Shown: piece after piece, positions 23,733 through 48,255 of the stretch
Layout: every line of letters starts with the position of its first letter
Position numbering within the stretch: the stretch's first letter is position 1
Source: Corallium rubrum
Taxonomy: Eukaryota; Cnidaria; Anthozoa; Scleralcyonacea; Coralliidae
Length of the DNA stretch: 64,000 nt
NCBI GenBank assembly: GCA_964035015.1
Contig: OZ035997.1
Location: forward strand, 12,959,036-13,023,035
Direction: 5' to 3'
Made by a program: the position numbers and the translations under genes
Notes under the pieces: model-generated
What the model saw: only the letters and a program-made list of their open reading frames with translations
Told to the model about the DNA's origin: nothing
The model's database searches: none

Positions 23733-24077
23733 GTATACTACGCGAGCCCTGATTGGTCAATTGCCGTGTTTGGATCAGAGTATCCAAACACGGAGGATTC
23801 CCGCCAAAACGATTTTTTGAAAATGTCGGACAGTATATCATATTCACTTGTGATTATTTTATAAAAGAAATACCAAATGGTTTTTTCCGTGTTTGGAGAA
23901 AAAACCATTTGGTATTTCTCCAGTCTCGCAATTTCCCGCGTGTTTGGATCAGAGTATCCAAACGCGGAAAACCATTTGGTATTTCTTCAATACCAAATGG
24001 TTTTCCGTGTTTGGATACTCTCATCCAAACATGGCAATTGACCAGTCAGGGCTCGCGTAGTATACATGTTATTTTAT
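23721..24077. mobile_element. Foldback MITE with ATAAAATAACATGTATACTA ends
   Basis: 357 bp with near-perfect inverted ends. Subterminal CCGTGTTTGGATACTC motifs recur in both orientations, and the middle repeats ACCAAATGGTTTTCC and its complement several times. Confidence 0.8.
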
Positions 24078-24470
24078 AAACCCTGATCCAAACGTTTACT
24101 TTAATGATTTACGGTCATATGAGTTAAAATACGGCAACATTTCCCAAGTTTATATAACAAATACAACAATAACAACTGTAAATGCAGTGTGAGGTTGGGC
24201 CACTGTGATTTTTAATTATAAATTCAGCTTGCGCGACCTTTAATCGGAGCCAGCGAATACAATAAAGCACCCTACTTATATTATTTTGACAAGGTTTATT
24301 TACAACTTTACAGTCATGTCTAAAGCCTGATTGACAGTTGAGAAACAAGCACAAGTAACAACAAAAAAACAAGCAAATAATCAAGTGTGAAACGATGCAA
24401 GATAATAGCATGAACACAAGAAAAAAGAAGTTATTCATCTTTTAGTGCTTGTTCTATTTTTTTTTTCACC

Positions 24471-24542
24471 AGCGACAACGATGTGAAAGAGCAGAAGCAA
24501 AAGAATTTTTGAAGTCTGATATTGAAAGTCGTCACCGTCACC
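24471..24542 (+). CDS. Possible internal exon of an unknown gene
   Basis: A T-rich tract and CACCAG acceptor are followed by 24 open codons, RQRCERAEAKEFLKSDIESR..., rich in charged helical residues. The candidate donor GTCTCC is weak. It lies tail to tail with CWC15. It may belong to the same gene as 22703-22795, but the phases do not match, so at least one more exon would be needed. Confidence 0.3.
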
Positions 24543-24714
24543 AGGTCTCCTCAAGTCTGCGCATGCATGCAAAAACGTTCATGTGCTTATTTCAGATGTT
24601 GTCTCTGTGCTAATTTCACAATTGTATGTACCGTAATCAGCCTCAAACATCTTTTTCTGTATTGCTTAAAAGAGATAAAGTCTACAAAGAGTGAAAATAG
24701 CTAGTACGTAGGTT

Positions 24715-37492
<12,778 letters not shown>

Positions 37493-37690
37493 ATCGCAAT
37501 ATATTTTATTTCGCCACTAAACACGTCGACGTTAACAATTTTCCTCCAGTTCGAATGACAATTTCGATTTTGAACAAGTTGTCTTCAGACTTCAGTGTGC
37601 ACTGCGCATACTCGGCAATGCGTACATAATCTGCAGGCTCAATTGTCGGTTTGTCGAATAGTACTTCGTGTTAGGTCCATATAGTAATAC

Positions 37691-37708
37691 CCGGGGGGGG
37701 GGGGGGGA
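37691..37708. repeat. Poly-G run
   Basis: About 18 Gs just upstream of CWC15. Similar runs occur at 13169-13183, 39851-39873 and 62066-62087. Confidence 0.95.
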
Positions 37709-37769
37709 ATAAGGGGGAAAATAGAGTTGGCGTGATCCTGGAATAAGAGTTCAAGCAGAATGTGGTAGA

Positions 37770-39790
37770 AGTAGAAAGAACATCAGATCGTCTGATATTT
37801 TGCGTATGCAGGACAGCAGGAGTTGAAAGAGGTCTGAGGTCTGCTCAACATAGCATTGCCTCTCAGGTACCTGGAAGACGTCAGAAGAGGCTGAAGAATG
37901 GGAGAGGCTCTTAGAAACAGCGGAGGCCGGAGGGCACGAATTATTCCTAGCAAACACAGCGTTCCAAAAGCGCGTGAGCAGCAGATTACGTCCTGTTGCT
38001 GCTCGCAGGCTAATTACGTACAAGAGTTGAGATGCCGCAACCCAGATTGACTTCATCGTAGTCGCTCAGAATGAGAGACAGCAAAGGTCCTTGACGCGAA
38101 GGTGACACAGGGAGAAGCGGCGGTAGCACACCAGCACATACAGGCTTCTGGTGAGGTCATGGACTTTGAAGGGAAGAGAAGAGAAGAGAAGAAGAAGAAG
38201 AAGAAGAAGAAGAAGAAGAAGAAGAAGAAGAAGAAGAAGAAGAAGAAGAAGAAGAAGAAGAAGAAGAAGAAGAAGAAGAAGAAGAAGAAGAAGAAGAGAG
38301 AAGAGAAGAGAAGAGAAGAGAAGAGAAGAGAAGAGAAGAGAAGAGAAGAGAAGAGAAGAGAAGAGAAGAGAAGAGAAGAGAAGAGAAGAGAAGAGAAAAG
38401 AGAAGAGAAGAGAAGAGAAGAGAAGAGAAGAGAAGAGAAGAGAAGAGAAGAGAAGAGAAGAGAAGAGAAGAGAAGAGAAGAGAAGAGAAGAGAAGAGAAG
38501 AGAAGAGAAGAGAAGAGAAGAGAAGAAGTGAAGGAGAAGAGCGCTGAGTATAGCCAAAAGGTGACACAACCGAAGAACTGAGTGATACAAGCAGATGGAT
38601 ATATTGTAGAAGAGAAGTGGGAACAGCTGAAGAGCATCCTGCTAGAGCAGGTCTGTGGAAAGACTAGCAGTGGCAATAACCAGAGATGGGACCACCAAAG
38701 AGTGGTACAAGAAATGGAAACACCTGAGGGAGATCTAGAGAAGTGAGAAGAAGATCTACGAGATAGCAAAACAAAGAGAAAGGAAAAATAAATACATTAT
38801 GGAAGTCAGAGTTGTCAAAGATGAAGATGGAATAAAGTACTGGTAGACAAGGAAGAAGTAAAACAATTAAGGTTGGAAGAGATATTATGAGGAGCTGCTG
38901 AACACGGCAGACCAGTTGGAAGAAGCGTCACATGTAGAGGACCCAGATACCAATGCTTCATGGCTAGAGACGAAGAAAGAGACCAAGGAGATGAAAATAT
39001 GAAAAGGCTGAGCAGCGCCATTGATCGAGATTTAGTGTACAATGGAGATAGTCAAAGCGCTGGCCGCTGGGTAAAGAAGGAGCTGAATTGGTGTGGCAGG
39101 CAGTGGGGGAGATAGTAGACGACTGAAACAGTTTGGATTCCAGCAAAAAAAGGGAACGACATACAGATGCAATCGTATAATTTAGAGTCAGATAGAAGAG
39201 AAGCACCTCGAGAAGAACAAGAGGCCGTGTACCATGCATTTGCTTATACATTAAAAAAGACCCTGATAGTCCAGTAGAAGAGGGAGGAAATGGAAGATCA
39301 ACTGATTTAGAAAGAGAAGGAAACAGGTTGGCTATAAGTAGATTGAGGAGGGAGGCCAAGTGAAAGGGCTGGGATAACTATATATAATACAAGACGAAGA
39401 AATGGAAGGAAGTGGAGGGGATAGTCTGCGACAAGAAGTTACCGAAACATCTGAAGTCAAAAGAATCCTGAACTGCGATTCGACCGCTGGTACTTTTCTG
39501 CATGGACCTGTAGCTAGAGACTTGGACACTAAAGAGAAAAGGGGAACTTTTGCTATGTCGAACTGAGATGCAGATGTTGAGATGACTTTTGGAAGTATCG
39601 TTGATTTTTAGGAGAAACGAACAACCAAAGAAGTCAAGAACATGCATGATGGCAAGAGTAAGAGGAATAGACGGGAAGGCAAGAAAAGCAAAGATGAGAT
39701 GGTCTGGGCAAGCAAAGAGAAGAATACCATTGAACAAGGCGCTTGAACTTGAAGTTACAGGAGGTAAAAGCAGGGACGGCCTGTAAAAAG
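37770..39790 (+). pseudogene. Degenerate LINE interrupted by microsatellites
   Basis: The plus strand keeps traces of an endonuclease C terminus (NTAFQKRVSR then VTQGEAAVAH, about 37950-38150) and, after the microsatellite block, LINE-like segments (EEYYEELLNTADQLEE region near 38880; near 39570-39785 MLRW, RVRGIDGKARKAKMRWSGQ, ALELEVTGGKSRDG), like the C terminus of RTE/R1-type LINEs. Frameshifts and stops are frequent. The order on the strand fits one old element about 1.6 kb long apart from the repeat block. The subfamily is uncertain. Confidence 0.6.
38169..38525. repeat. (GAA)n and (GAAGA)n microsatellite
   Basis: About 125 bp of AGA triplets followed by about 230 bp of GAAGA pentamers. 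It sits exactly inside the LINE relic, so it expanded after that insertion. Confidence 0.98.
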
Positions 39791-39850
39791 ACTGCATGAT
39801 TTCATAATCACTACTACTATTATCACGATGTACCTATAATCAATGTTACG

Positions 39851-39873
39851 CGGGGGGGGGGGGGGGGGGGGGG
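39851..39873. repeat. Poly-G run
   Basis: About 22 Gs just beyond the LINE relic. Confidence 0.95.
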
Positions 39874-41686
39874 CAAGCAGAAGTGGGGAATTAAAGTTCT
39901 GTCGGCCTGGATTTTTGAGCAAAATACCCACCCCAGTTTAGTTTTAATTTGTAAAAGTGGCAACACAAACAACATTTAAGCAAAGCATAGATGATAAATT
40001 TCTCTCAAGTTGAGTACAGCTTATTCAAGCGATAGCGCTAAAAATAATCCTGCGCCAGCCAATCAAAACAACTGAACGCTCAGACTATTAGGACGTCAAA
40101 TAATTTACTTCCGACGTAGTTGCATTGTCTTTGACCAATCAGCGCTCGCAATTCCGACGTATTTCAGCCATTTTGACGTGGATAAACGTGCCAATCGGCG
40201 ACGTGGGCGACGCAGAAAAATGTTCCGATCGGAAACGGTGATATATACAATCAGTGTTCTCGCGTAACGTGAGCTGAACGTGAGATTGGACAAATTCTCC
40301 TGTAATCTCGCACCAAACGCAAACGTGGCAAACCCGGCGCATACTGTGCCTCGATAGTACAAACGTTTAAAATCCAAAAAAAGCCCAAACTGATTTTATT
40401 CGATTGTAGTTCAAATGTATCAAAGTTTCAAGACAGTCATCGCCAGTCAAGTATTTGATTTTCAGAACTTTTTACATAAGTCGCTTGACGTGTTCGACGT
40501 ATATCAAATCCGCCCCTGCATGCAGTAGGGACTTTATGATTCAGACAACGGTCTACGGCTACGGTAGAAAGTTCAACAGTGATATTAAATGGTGGTGTAT
40601 TATACATTCAAATTTCAAGATACATAATCGCACGGACTCGCCTTGTTCTTAAATTCTGGAAGAGATACACTTCTTCAATCTATGCTAGTCGCGAGAGTAA
40701 GGTTAAGCTTTCCCATGCAGGCTTCTGTAGTGATTCAGGTTCCACGTTGTCTTTACAACGTAAAAATGCTTTTTCAACGTTGTCAACAGAGTCACGACGG
40801 CATGCAAATTACTCTTGGGACCGTCATTTGCAAAAGCTCTTTGTATATGACATAAAAATCTATTGTTCAAACACATTGCCGTAGTCGTAGTCGTTGTGTT
40901 TTCTTAAAACCCCTATTATAAGTTTGCTGTTCGTTAACTTTGTCTCTCTTTGCTGCAATAAACCTTTATTACTCAGCCTGGAATAGTGAGGCCCGAGCAT
41001 ATCCACATGGGGGTGGACACTTATTTAATATTTTTGCTGAAAACGTGGGCGATTATTCGAAGGGAGCGCGCGCTATTAGAGTGTGGGCGCTAGCCGTAAT
41101 TATTCGACGAGGAAATACGGTATGCGTGTGAAGTGTAAACTCTTCGGTTTATCCATCTTCCCACCCACCAATTATAATTAATTAATGACCAAACGGTTGA
41201 AATAACTGAACATGTCAATGGTATTCGCGAGAAAGCTTCCAAACGGCTGTACACCCTACGATCAATGAAAAGGAGGGCGGCTATATATAACGCGAGCTGC
41301 AAGTTTGCGTGTTTGCAACTATAAATATATCATTATACACCATTTTAAAGCTAATAAATTTAGTATATTTTTGTATAAATGCATTATTGTAGTTATCTCA
41401 AGTTTTAGAATAGACCATTCTGACCAACTGTAAACTGTGTAAAAAAAAAGAAATCCACGGTACTAAAAATATAGACTTATACAGACTATTTTTTGCACAC
41501 TAAAAACGTAGTACATGTAGATACAATATGAGCGGTTAAACCGCATAGGATTTAGAAGGCTGTAAATCCCTGAAACACATCAAACAATTCGTGTTGGCAC
41601 AGTGTTGATATTAACGAATTAACACTCATGCAAATGCCAGCAAGGGAGTCATCCCAGCGTTCACAGTACGTGCAAATGGTGAGACA
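39874..41686. other. No gene seen; scattered repeat traces
   Basis: No supported coding sequence. 41090-41120 contains CCGTAATTATTCGACGAGGA, related to the terminal repeat of the pogo-like element at 47520, so a relic of that family probably lies around 40990-41120. Confidence 0.5.
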
Positions 41687-42038
41687 CTCGTACCCAGGGC
41701 CATTTGTAGTGAACTGGGCCAAGATGGCGAAAAAAAACAAAATGGCGGGAACAAATGGCCCTGGTGGAGGCTAGCTCAAAATGCGCAGTATATTGCGCAT
41801 TTTATTAACTAGAACTCAGTTCTTTACACAGTAATGATACCTAATTATTGCATGGTTTAAATTATAATTTCCCGTGCCGTGTGCAGGAACAACCGACAAG
41901 GTCAAAATACTAAATCAAACCGTCTGATTTACGCCATAAGCTCTTGACCAATCAGTGGTTGAGATAGCCCAGCCTCCACCAGGGCCATTTGTTCCCGCCA
42001 TCTTGGCACAGTTCCCTACAAATGGCCCTGGGTACGAG
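41687..42038. mobile_element. Foldback MITE with CTCGTACCCAGGGCCATTTG ends
   Basis: 352 bp. The left end CTCGTACCCAGGGCCATTTG and the second inner block GGGAACAAATGGCCCTGGTGG are both mirrored on the right. No coding sequence. Confidence 0.85.
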
Positions 42039-42574
42039 GTTGATGGTGAGATCTATTCTAACTAACTAATACATTGGAGGGTGTAGCTCTGCATGTCGGA
42101 GAGGGGTTTGCGCTAAACTCGCCAGCTAACTAGTTACTGTTGCCGATAAATCGAGAATTACCTTCTCCTACTACAAGTCACTACTCAGGTGCCCGCGCCA
42201 AAGCAGGCCAGGAGCCCAAGCAAATACAACCAAATAAAGCAGACTAACCCCAGAGAAGCTGAGGAGCACAATTAACATGGACAACACCCGGAGGGAACCA
42301 GCCAAAGTGCTGGTGTAACGAAACACATGACAGGATGGACCTGGAGCAGCCAGGGGGACACACACACACCCTACGTACGCTATCAACCGGAGTAGCCGGG
42401 AACAGACCAGATGTACTGGCGCGAAACACACACAACTGAGTAGTGACGGGGCGGGGCGAACCCAAACCAGCGCGTCCCCCAACCATAGAAATATACGGAT
42501 TTATAAGGGCAAAATAAAATTTCAATTGGACCTGTCACGTGACGGACCCCGCATTGTAGGTCTATTATTTCTAT
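42039..42574. other. No gene seen
   Basis: A GC-richer stretch (42180-42480) just upstream of the LINE relic may be its 5-prime region or another repeat; no protein domain is recognisable. Confidence 0.4.
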
Positions 42575-43424
42575 GTCGAGTAATTATCGACCAATATCTG
42601 TTATTCCCGCTGTTTCGAAAATTTATGAAAAAATTATCTTTGACCAACTTTACGGCTATTTTAACGACAACAATCTATTGACTTAATGTCAATCTGGATT
42701 TCGATCCTTACATAGCACATTAACCGCGCTACTAGAGGCTACAAATGACTGGTCTGTTAATATAGATAACGGTTTGGTGAACGGGGTAGTTTTCATCGAT
42801 CTAAAGAAAGCCTTTGACACAATTGACCATGAAATTATATTACAAAAATTACAGAACTATGGGGTTGATAATTCCAGCTTAAGATGGTTTAAATCATATC
42901 TACTAGGCAGAACACAAAAATGGTCAACTTTCAAATTCAACTCCAGTTACTTGTGGTGTTCCACAAGGGAGTAATTTAGATGTTTAAGATACTGAAAGGG
43001 CATACGCCTTCTTACATACAAAGTCTCTTCTCTGTTCGTGACACTGGGTATAACTTCAGCCGTTAAACTTACCGAAGCCACGTACCAATTTTCTCAAACG
43101 AAGCCTGTGTTATAGTGGGGCACTATTGTGGAATAGTTTACCCCAGGATATACGTAGGCTTCCATTATTATCGCAATTTAAGAAAGCTACAAATGATTAT
43201 TATAATAATTATAGTAATATTTAAAGTAATATTGACCCCCACACGGCAACCTTGTAACCAGTTTAAATTTTATTTTGTTTGAAATTATGTATACTGAAGA
43301 TTTTACCGTGGTTAAATAAAATTGTATTGTATTGTATTGTATTGTATTGTATTGTATTGTATTGTATTGTATTGTATTGTATTGTATTGTATTGTATTGT
43401 ATTGTATTGTATTGTATTGTATTG
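42575..43424 (+). pseudogene. LINE reverse transcriptase with internal deletion and (TTGTA)n tail
   Basis: Reads SSNYRPISVIPAVSKIYEK..., an in-frame stop at the codon before CQSGFR, then VFIDLKKAFDTIDHEI, SLRWFKSYLLGRTQK and TCGVPQGSNL, i.e. reverse transcriptase motifs up to the GVPQGS block. It then jumps to the C-terminal segment (MFKILKGHTPSYIQSLFSV), so the YxDD catalytic region is deleted. The 3-prime end AAATAAA is followed by (ATTGT)n at 43320-43424, the usual tail of CR1/L2 elements. Inactive. Confidence 0.85.
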
Positions 43425-43899
43425 CCCCCAACAGGCGGCGAGCCACGTAACAGCGGACGACCAACCATAGACAACTAGACTAGCAGAAAAACAATCTCGA
43501 TAATTTGTGCATCGGATAAGCACAAATACAGTCCCCCAACGACTTTACGTCGGATAAGCATAACCGCAATGCTACCCAGTACGGACGACCCGCCAGCAAG
43601 CAGGCAACATAGCACGGACCCGTAACAACCGCACAAGCGGAGTGGCGACAAAGTCACGCCAGGACTTTCAGCAAACCACGCCCATTGCCAGAATCTGGAC
43701 CATTTAGGAGGCAGAGACAGGGAGGGTGGGTGGGAAGTGATACCGTATGACAAGCTGTACCTGCAACTGAACCCAAGCTCTTGTAAGGTACTGAAATCAT
43801 GAACACACACGAACACACTTCCTAGTGTACATAAATTCGTGTATACGCATCGTGACAATTATAGCGCGCTGTGATTGCTCGAAGTCAGATTTTTCTCAC

Positions 43900-43905
<6 letters not shown>
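43425..43905. other. No gene seen
   Basis: A GC-richer spacer with no recognisable gene. Confidence 0.4.

Positions 43906-43958
<53 letters not shown>
43906..43958. repeat. (TA)n microsatellite
   Basis: About 26 TA repeats. Confidence 0.97.
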
Positions 43959-43962
<4 letters not shown>

Positions 43963-44257
43963 TTGAACACAGGACGTCTTGCAGACTTGCACAGGAGCAG
44001 TATATAAGCATGTATGTTTGTTTACCTTTACGTATACAGCCTTCTATATCCTACAGTTTGACCGCTCATATTGTATCCATTACGTTTTTTTGTGTGCAAA
44101 GAATAATTTGGGTTAAATCTACAAGTCGACATTTTTTTAGTGCCGTGGGTTTTCTTTACACAGTTTACAGTTGGCCAGAATTATCTATTGTAAAGCTAGA
44201 GATAACTACAATAGTTTATTTAAAAAAATAAACTTGATTTTTTAGGTTTAGATGGTG

Positions 44258-44692
44258 ACTTGCGAACTCGCAAACTCGCAAATCGCAAACTCGCAACCTG
44301 CAAACTCACAAATCGCAACTTGCAAACTGCAAACTCACAAATCGCAACTTGCAACCTCGCAAACTCGCAAATCGAAAACTCGCAACCTGCAAACTCACAA
44401 ATCGCAACTTGCAAACTCGCAAACTCGCAACCTGCAAACTCACAAATCGCAACTTGCAAACTCGCATCCTGCAAACTCACAAATCGCAACTCGCAAACTC
44501 GCAACTTGCAACCTTGCAAACTCGCAAATCGCAAACTCGCAACCTGCAAACTCACAAATCGCAACTTGCAAACTCGCAACCTGCAAACTCACAAATCGCA
44601 ACTTGCAAACTCGCAACCGCAAACTCACAAATCGCAACTTGCAAACTCGCAACTCGCAAACTCGCAACCTGCAAACTCGCAAATCGCAAACT
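44258..44692. repeat. Minisatellite of GCAAACTCGCAA motifs
   Basis: A 7-12 bp core (CGCAAACT, CGCAACTTG) is arranged in a rough higher-order unit of about 44 bp, AAACTCACAAATCGCAACTT recurring about eight times. Open frames on both strands are period artefacts. Confidence 0.92.
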
Positions 44693-44809
44693 TTAGTTGA
44701 TGCAGTAGCCGCTTATAAGCGTATAATTACCATAGCAAGTTGTGCAAACATCGTTCCGGTTTTGTAACATCGTTTTAAGTTTCCTATCCAGTTCCTCTTC
44801 CATTATCTA

Positions 44810-45290
44810 TGGTCAAATGGCTGAGGTGTTACTGTTACCAAGACTAAAGAAATGCGTGTCTATTTTTCCTCTCATCCTCCATCCTATTCTGGACATTGAA
44901 GGACATGACTTTGATGTTGTTCCTCACGCCAAGTGGAATCTCCATGTGGATACAATCTGCAAGAAAGCCTCCAAGCGTTTGTTTGACCTTCGACTGCTGA
45001 AGAGAAGTGCAATACCCACTGATAGTACTCTTGCATGTATATTGCTCTAATATAAGACGTATAGTTGAATTTTCCTGTGAGGTGTGGCATTATTGCCTCC
45101 CTCAATACTTGTTCGACCAGATCGAGTCGATCCAACCAACGTAAGGCAATGCGCATCATATTTCCAAATAGGGAATATAGTGAATCTATTGAGAAAGCCA
45201 AGCTTAAATCTTTGTATGAGCGTAGATCCGATCTTTGTAAGCGCTTCTTTTCAAATAAATATGATCAATCCATCTTATAAGATCAATTGT
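44810..45290 (+). pseudogene. LINE reverse transcriptase C-terminal fragment
   Basis: Frames read VVPHAKWNLHVDTICKKASK, RLFDLRLLKRSAIPTDS and, after frameshifts, AMRIIFPNREYSESIEKAKL, the conserved C-terminal stretch of CR1/Jockey-type reverse transcriptases. Frames shift near 45050 and 45150. Confidence 0.75.
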
Positions 45291-45924
45291 TTAGTTCCCC
45301 CACGAAGAACACTTAAGTACAAATACATCTAAACGAATTCAATTGAACAAGTTAAGATGTTAGTAATTTTGAGTGTGAAGTGAATGTGATGCTGTAGTAC
45401 ACTCCATTCAAAAAAACATCTTGTTCAAAAGAATTTGTTGATTTCATTCACACGCCATGCTGCATTCCTAAGCTTGACATCTGTGATATAAACATTAATC
45501 TTTGGCCACCTTCCAAACAACTTTTTTTCTTCCAGACGACTCTCTACTGATTTTAGTAGTATAGCTGCTTTAAGACCTTGAAGAGTAGTTCTCTCTTCAT
45601 TGGTTTTTCTTAAAAATCCGAAATGGTGATCCAAACTCAATCTGCCTGAGATCACCAAGAAGTTTCAGTCTTCATCACCAAAAATTCAAACCTTCCCACC
45701 ATAAGGTCTAACTTGTACATGTAATCAAATTCCTGAATGTGGGGATGACAATCAGGTTCAAACCCACCATATCTGCCCATCCACATCCCCCCTCCCCCAT
45801 TGGGATTACTGATAAAATTAATCAGTATGTACATATTAATAAAATTAAGAATTGCCACCTGTCATGAGTAAAGGTATAACATAAACTAGCAGTATATATT
45901 TCCTTTCTCTCTGGTTTAATAAAC
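45291..45924. other. No gene confirmed
   Basis: A minus-strand frame (45425-45658) is moderately protein-like (LDHHFGFLRKTNEE, INVYITDVKLRN) but I recognise no family. It could be a repeat relic. Confidence 0.35.
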
Positions 45925-46175
45925 ATTAGTATAAATACACAGGTGATTATAGAAAATCACAAGCGCTGATTGGTCAAGCTACTTTGGATTAATTCTTGAT
46001 AATTACCTACAGCATTTATTCAATATGGCAACAGATGAGGAAATTAACAATTTCAAAGAAAATGTTGTTCCTAAGTGTATGAAAATGTGCATTTATACTA
46101 AAACAATTATTCACCTCGGGGTCAGTGAATATTGGTGAATAATAACCCGAACTTAGTCCTGGTTATTATTCATCA
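45925..46175. mobile_element. Dispersed element with a short coding-like segment, copy A
   Basis: Matches 49617-49915 (TAAATACACAGGTGATTATA, TGATTGGTCAAGCTACTT). It includes a segment [17 protein letters not shown] that is also present, as [13 protein letters not shown], in the other copy, and ends in TATTCACC/GGTGAATA inverted motifs. Probably a non-autonomous DNA element. Confidence 0.65.
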
Positions 46176-46482
46176 CCTTTGGTGAATAATAACTTCTTAT
46201 TAACTGAACGCGAGGTCTTTACAGAGAAATATCGGTTGAATAACAATCAAAGTGCGACAATTTCAGTTCAAATTTCAAGCATGAGAAAAGCGTATCACAT
46301 GATCTATTTAAGACAGGCCAGAGTAGTTTAAATTAAACGGTTGTTTCTCGGTTTACTGGGAACAATAGTACCTGCATGTATTTTTCTCACTTAAGTGCAG
46401 TAGTTGAACTCATAGTCTCAAACCAATGAATAAAAAATATCCACTCAGAAGAGGTTAGTGAAATTTAAAATGTACAATTCTG

Positions 46483-47088
46483 CTAACAAACTTCGTAAGA
46501 AGGACCTGTTGTAGAATCTCCATAAAGGCCATCAAGGATTCCCTCCAACAATACATCACCCACTGAATTCTCAGGTTGCATATTTACAAATGGGTCGTTT
46601 AAAAATCCCATTATAGGTTGATGGGTACTTTGGTTTGGCATTAAGTCTACTAGATCTTCACAAGAACTAGCATTATTTATTTCCTTTGTCTCTGGTTTAA
46701 TAAAAGTTGATGAAATACCAAGGAAAGCAAGAACTTCAGTTGAAATAGGATCCTCATCACTCAATACTTGCATGTACGCTTCCAGTTTTCCACGTCTATA
46801 TTCCTTAATAGTAGCTGTACTTGGATTTAGTTTTCTTGGTGGGAATTCAACGGTTCGTCCGTGAGGTAGTTTATTACTCTCTTTTAAACTCTTGTGCAGC
46901 TTGTAAAATTCGCTGTATCTTTTTTCAATCACTTTATCCCCCCCAGGTTTAGCAATAACTATCTTGTACACGGTGTATTCCTTTCCCACATTGCTCACAA
47001 GACGATGAAAACTTGGAATATGAATGCTCACTCTACTTGTGTTGTGAAACTGCATATTGTTGTCCATCTCTGAAACATTTAAACACAA
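46483..47088 (-). CDS. SNX24: Sorting nexin of the SNX24/SNX22 type (PX domain)
   Basis: A small PX-domain protein expected to bind phosphoinositides on endosomal membranes. The PX domain spans about residues 18-126 and includes the lipid-binding motif KRYSEF (R57) and FPPRK (82-86) with RRGKLEAYM (98-106). The C-terminal part HQPIMGFLNDPF (156-167) and DVLLEGILDGLYG matches the SNX24/SNX22 tail, which rules out most other PX proteins. Length is 201 aa from the first Met, or 194 from Met 8 (MDNNMQF), which is closer to the vertebrate start; the extra residues make the first Met doubtful. The whole gene is one exon, whereas vertebrate SNX24 is split, so it is either a retrocopy or a lineage-specific intron loss. 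Confidence 0.88.
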   Translation of the reverse strand: MCLNVSEMDNNMQFHNTSRVSIHIPSFHRLVSNVGKEYTVYKIVIAKPGGDKVIEKRYSEFYKLHKSLKESNKLPHGRTVEFPPRKLNPSTATIKEYRRGKLEAYMQVLSDEDPISTEVLAFLGISSTFIKPETKEINNASSCEDLVDLMPNQSTHQPIMGFLNDPFVNMQPENSVGDVLLEGILDGLYGDSTTGPSYEVC

Positions 47089-47519
47089 CTGCGCGAAATC
47101 GCGAACACCAAACCCTTGTGATCGTTGCCAAACATCATTGCATCACACCCTGTTTCACCACGGTTCGTGGTTTGACGGGGGATGTTTAATAACATGTGAA
47201 CACATTATAAACTACCCCATAATGGCATTGTTGCTAATATTAAAAACTTGTGTTCGTGTATCATTATTTTTTACTAAGATTTTGCTCTAAGCTATTAACG
47301 AATATGGTTTGACATTCCGTGTGTAAACTATATTAATAAATTATAAAATATAAATCATTTGAGTTTCCGCACCCCACCCCCCGGCAATAGTTTTAATGAG
47401 GCAACGGTCAAGAAACCCGAACCGGATTGCATAGATGCTGAAGCAGCTGTTCGGCTGCTTATTTTATTAATTTTTGTTTTAAAAAGTGAACGTCCTTGCG
47501 TTACACTGTAACATGTGTA
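47089..47519. other. 5-prime flank of the sorting nexin gene
   Basis: No gene seen. A GC-richer block near 47085-47180 may be the promoter. Confidence 0.4.
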
Positions 47520-48143
47520 TACCGTAATTATTCGAATAAACGCCGCGGCGTTTATTAAATTTTGGCGCTTCAGGTGCGGCGTTTATTCGAGGGAGGCGTT
47601 TATTCGAGGGCGGCGTTTATTGCAAATTTTGTAACAACAACTGTGAATTTATTAAAAAACTAAGAATAAAATTCATATGTCTTTTAAATATATATAAATA
47701 TATATGAAAATTGAACTGTTCACTGTCTTATATAATGACTAAGTTTCATTCTATTTCAATGTCACTGTCTCCTTCGTGGTCCGAGTCTAACAGCTGAATA
47801 GTAGGGCATGCCTCTTCAACATCGGAAGACGTGTATTCTTCAGTGTCGAAAGGATTCGCTTCTGGCTCGTCGAGAATATCCAGTTGTGATTTCAGGACGG
47901 CTTGTCCAGTGTTGCACGGCTGTCCCTCCTTGAAACAGTGAATCGCATCATCTTCTGAGCCGTCAACTGGAAGGTTCAATGCATAAGTACCGAATAAACG
48001 CCGCGGCGTTTATTAAATTTTTGGCACTTCAGGTGCGGCGTTTATTCGAGGGCGGCGTTTAATAATATTTTTGCTTGTCCCTGCGGCGTTTATTCGAGGG
48101 CAGTGTTTATTCGAGGGAGGCGTTTATTCGAATAATTACGGTA
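47520..48143. mobile_element. Pogo/Tigger-like TIR element with transposase C-terminal remnant
   Basis: Perfect 25-bp terminal inverted repeats starting TACCGTAATTATTCGAATAA, flanked by or including a TA duplication, with several GCGTTTATTCGAGGG subterminal repeats. The minus-strand frame 47746-47979 reads EDDAIHCFKEGQPCNTGQ and ends in an acidic DSDHEGDSDIEIE tail, resembling the C terminus of pogo-type transposases (inference). About 624 bp, so non-autonomous. A relic of the same family is near 41000-41120. Confidence 0.75.
47746..47979 (-). pseudogene. C-terminal remnant of a pogo-like transposase
   Basis: 77 codons with an acidic tail inside the TIR element. No DDE catalytic region remains. 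Confidence 0.5.
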
Positions 48144-48255
48144 AGTCAAATACAAATTGAATGGTAAATAAATGTACCAAAATTCTTTTACTTCAGTACG
48201 TGGTGTAATCGTAACTAAAATGTTTCGTAATCAAAGAAGGAAGACGCTGAACAGG

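Noticed and set aside
38066..38769. Poly-Lys/Arg/Glu and poly-Phe/Leu/Ser frames
   Set aside because: Translations of (GAA)n and (GAAGA)n.
44220..44767. TCKLANSQIA-type repetitive frames
   Set aside because: Minisatellite; open on both strands because of the repeat period.
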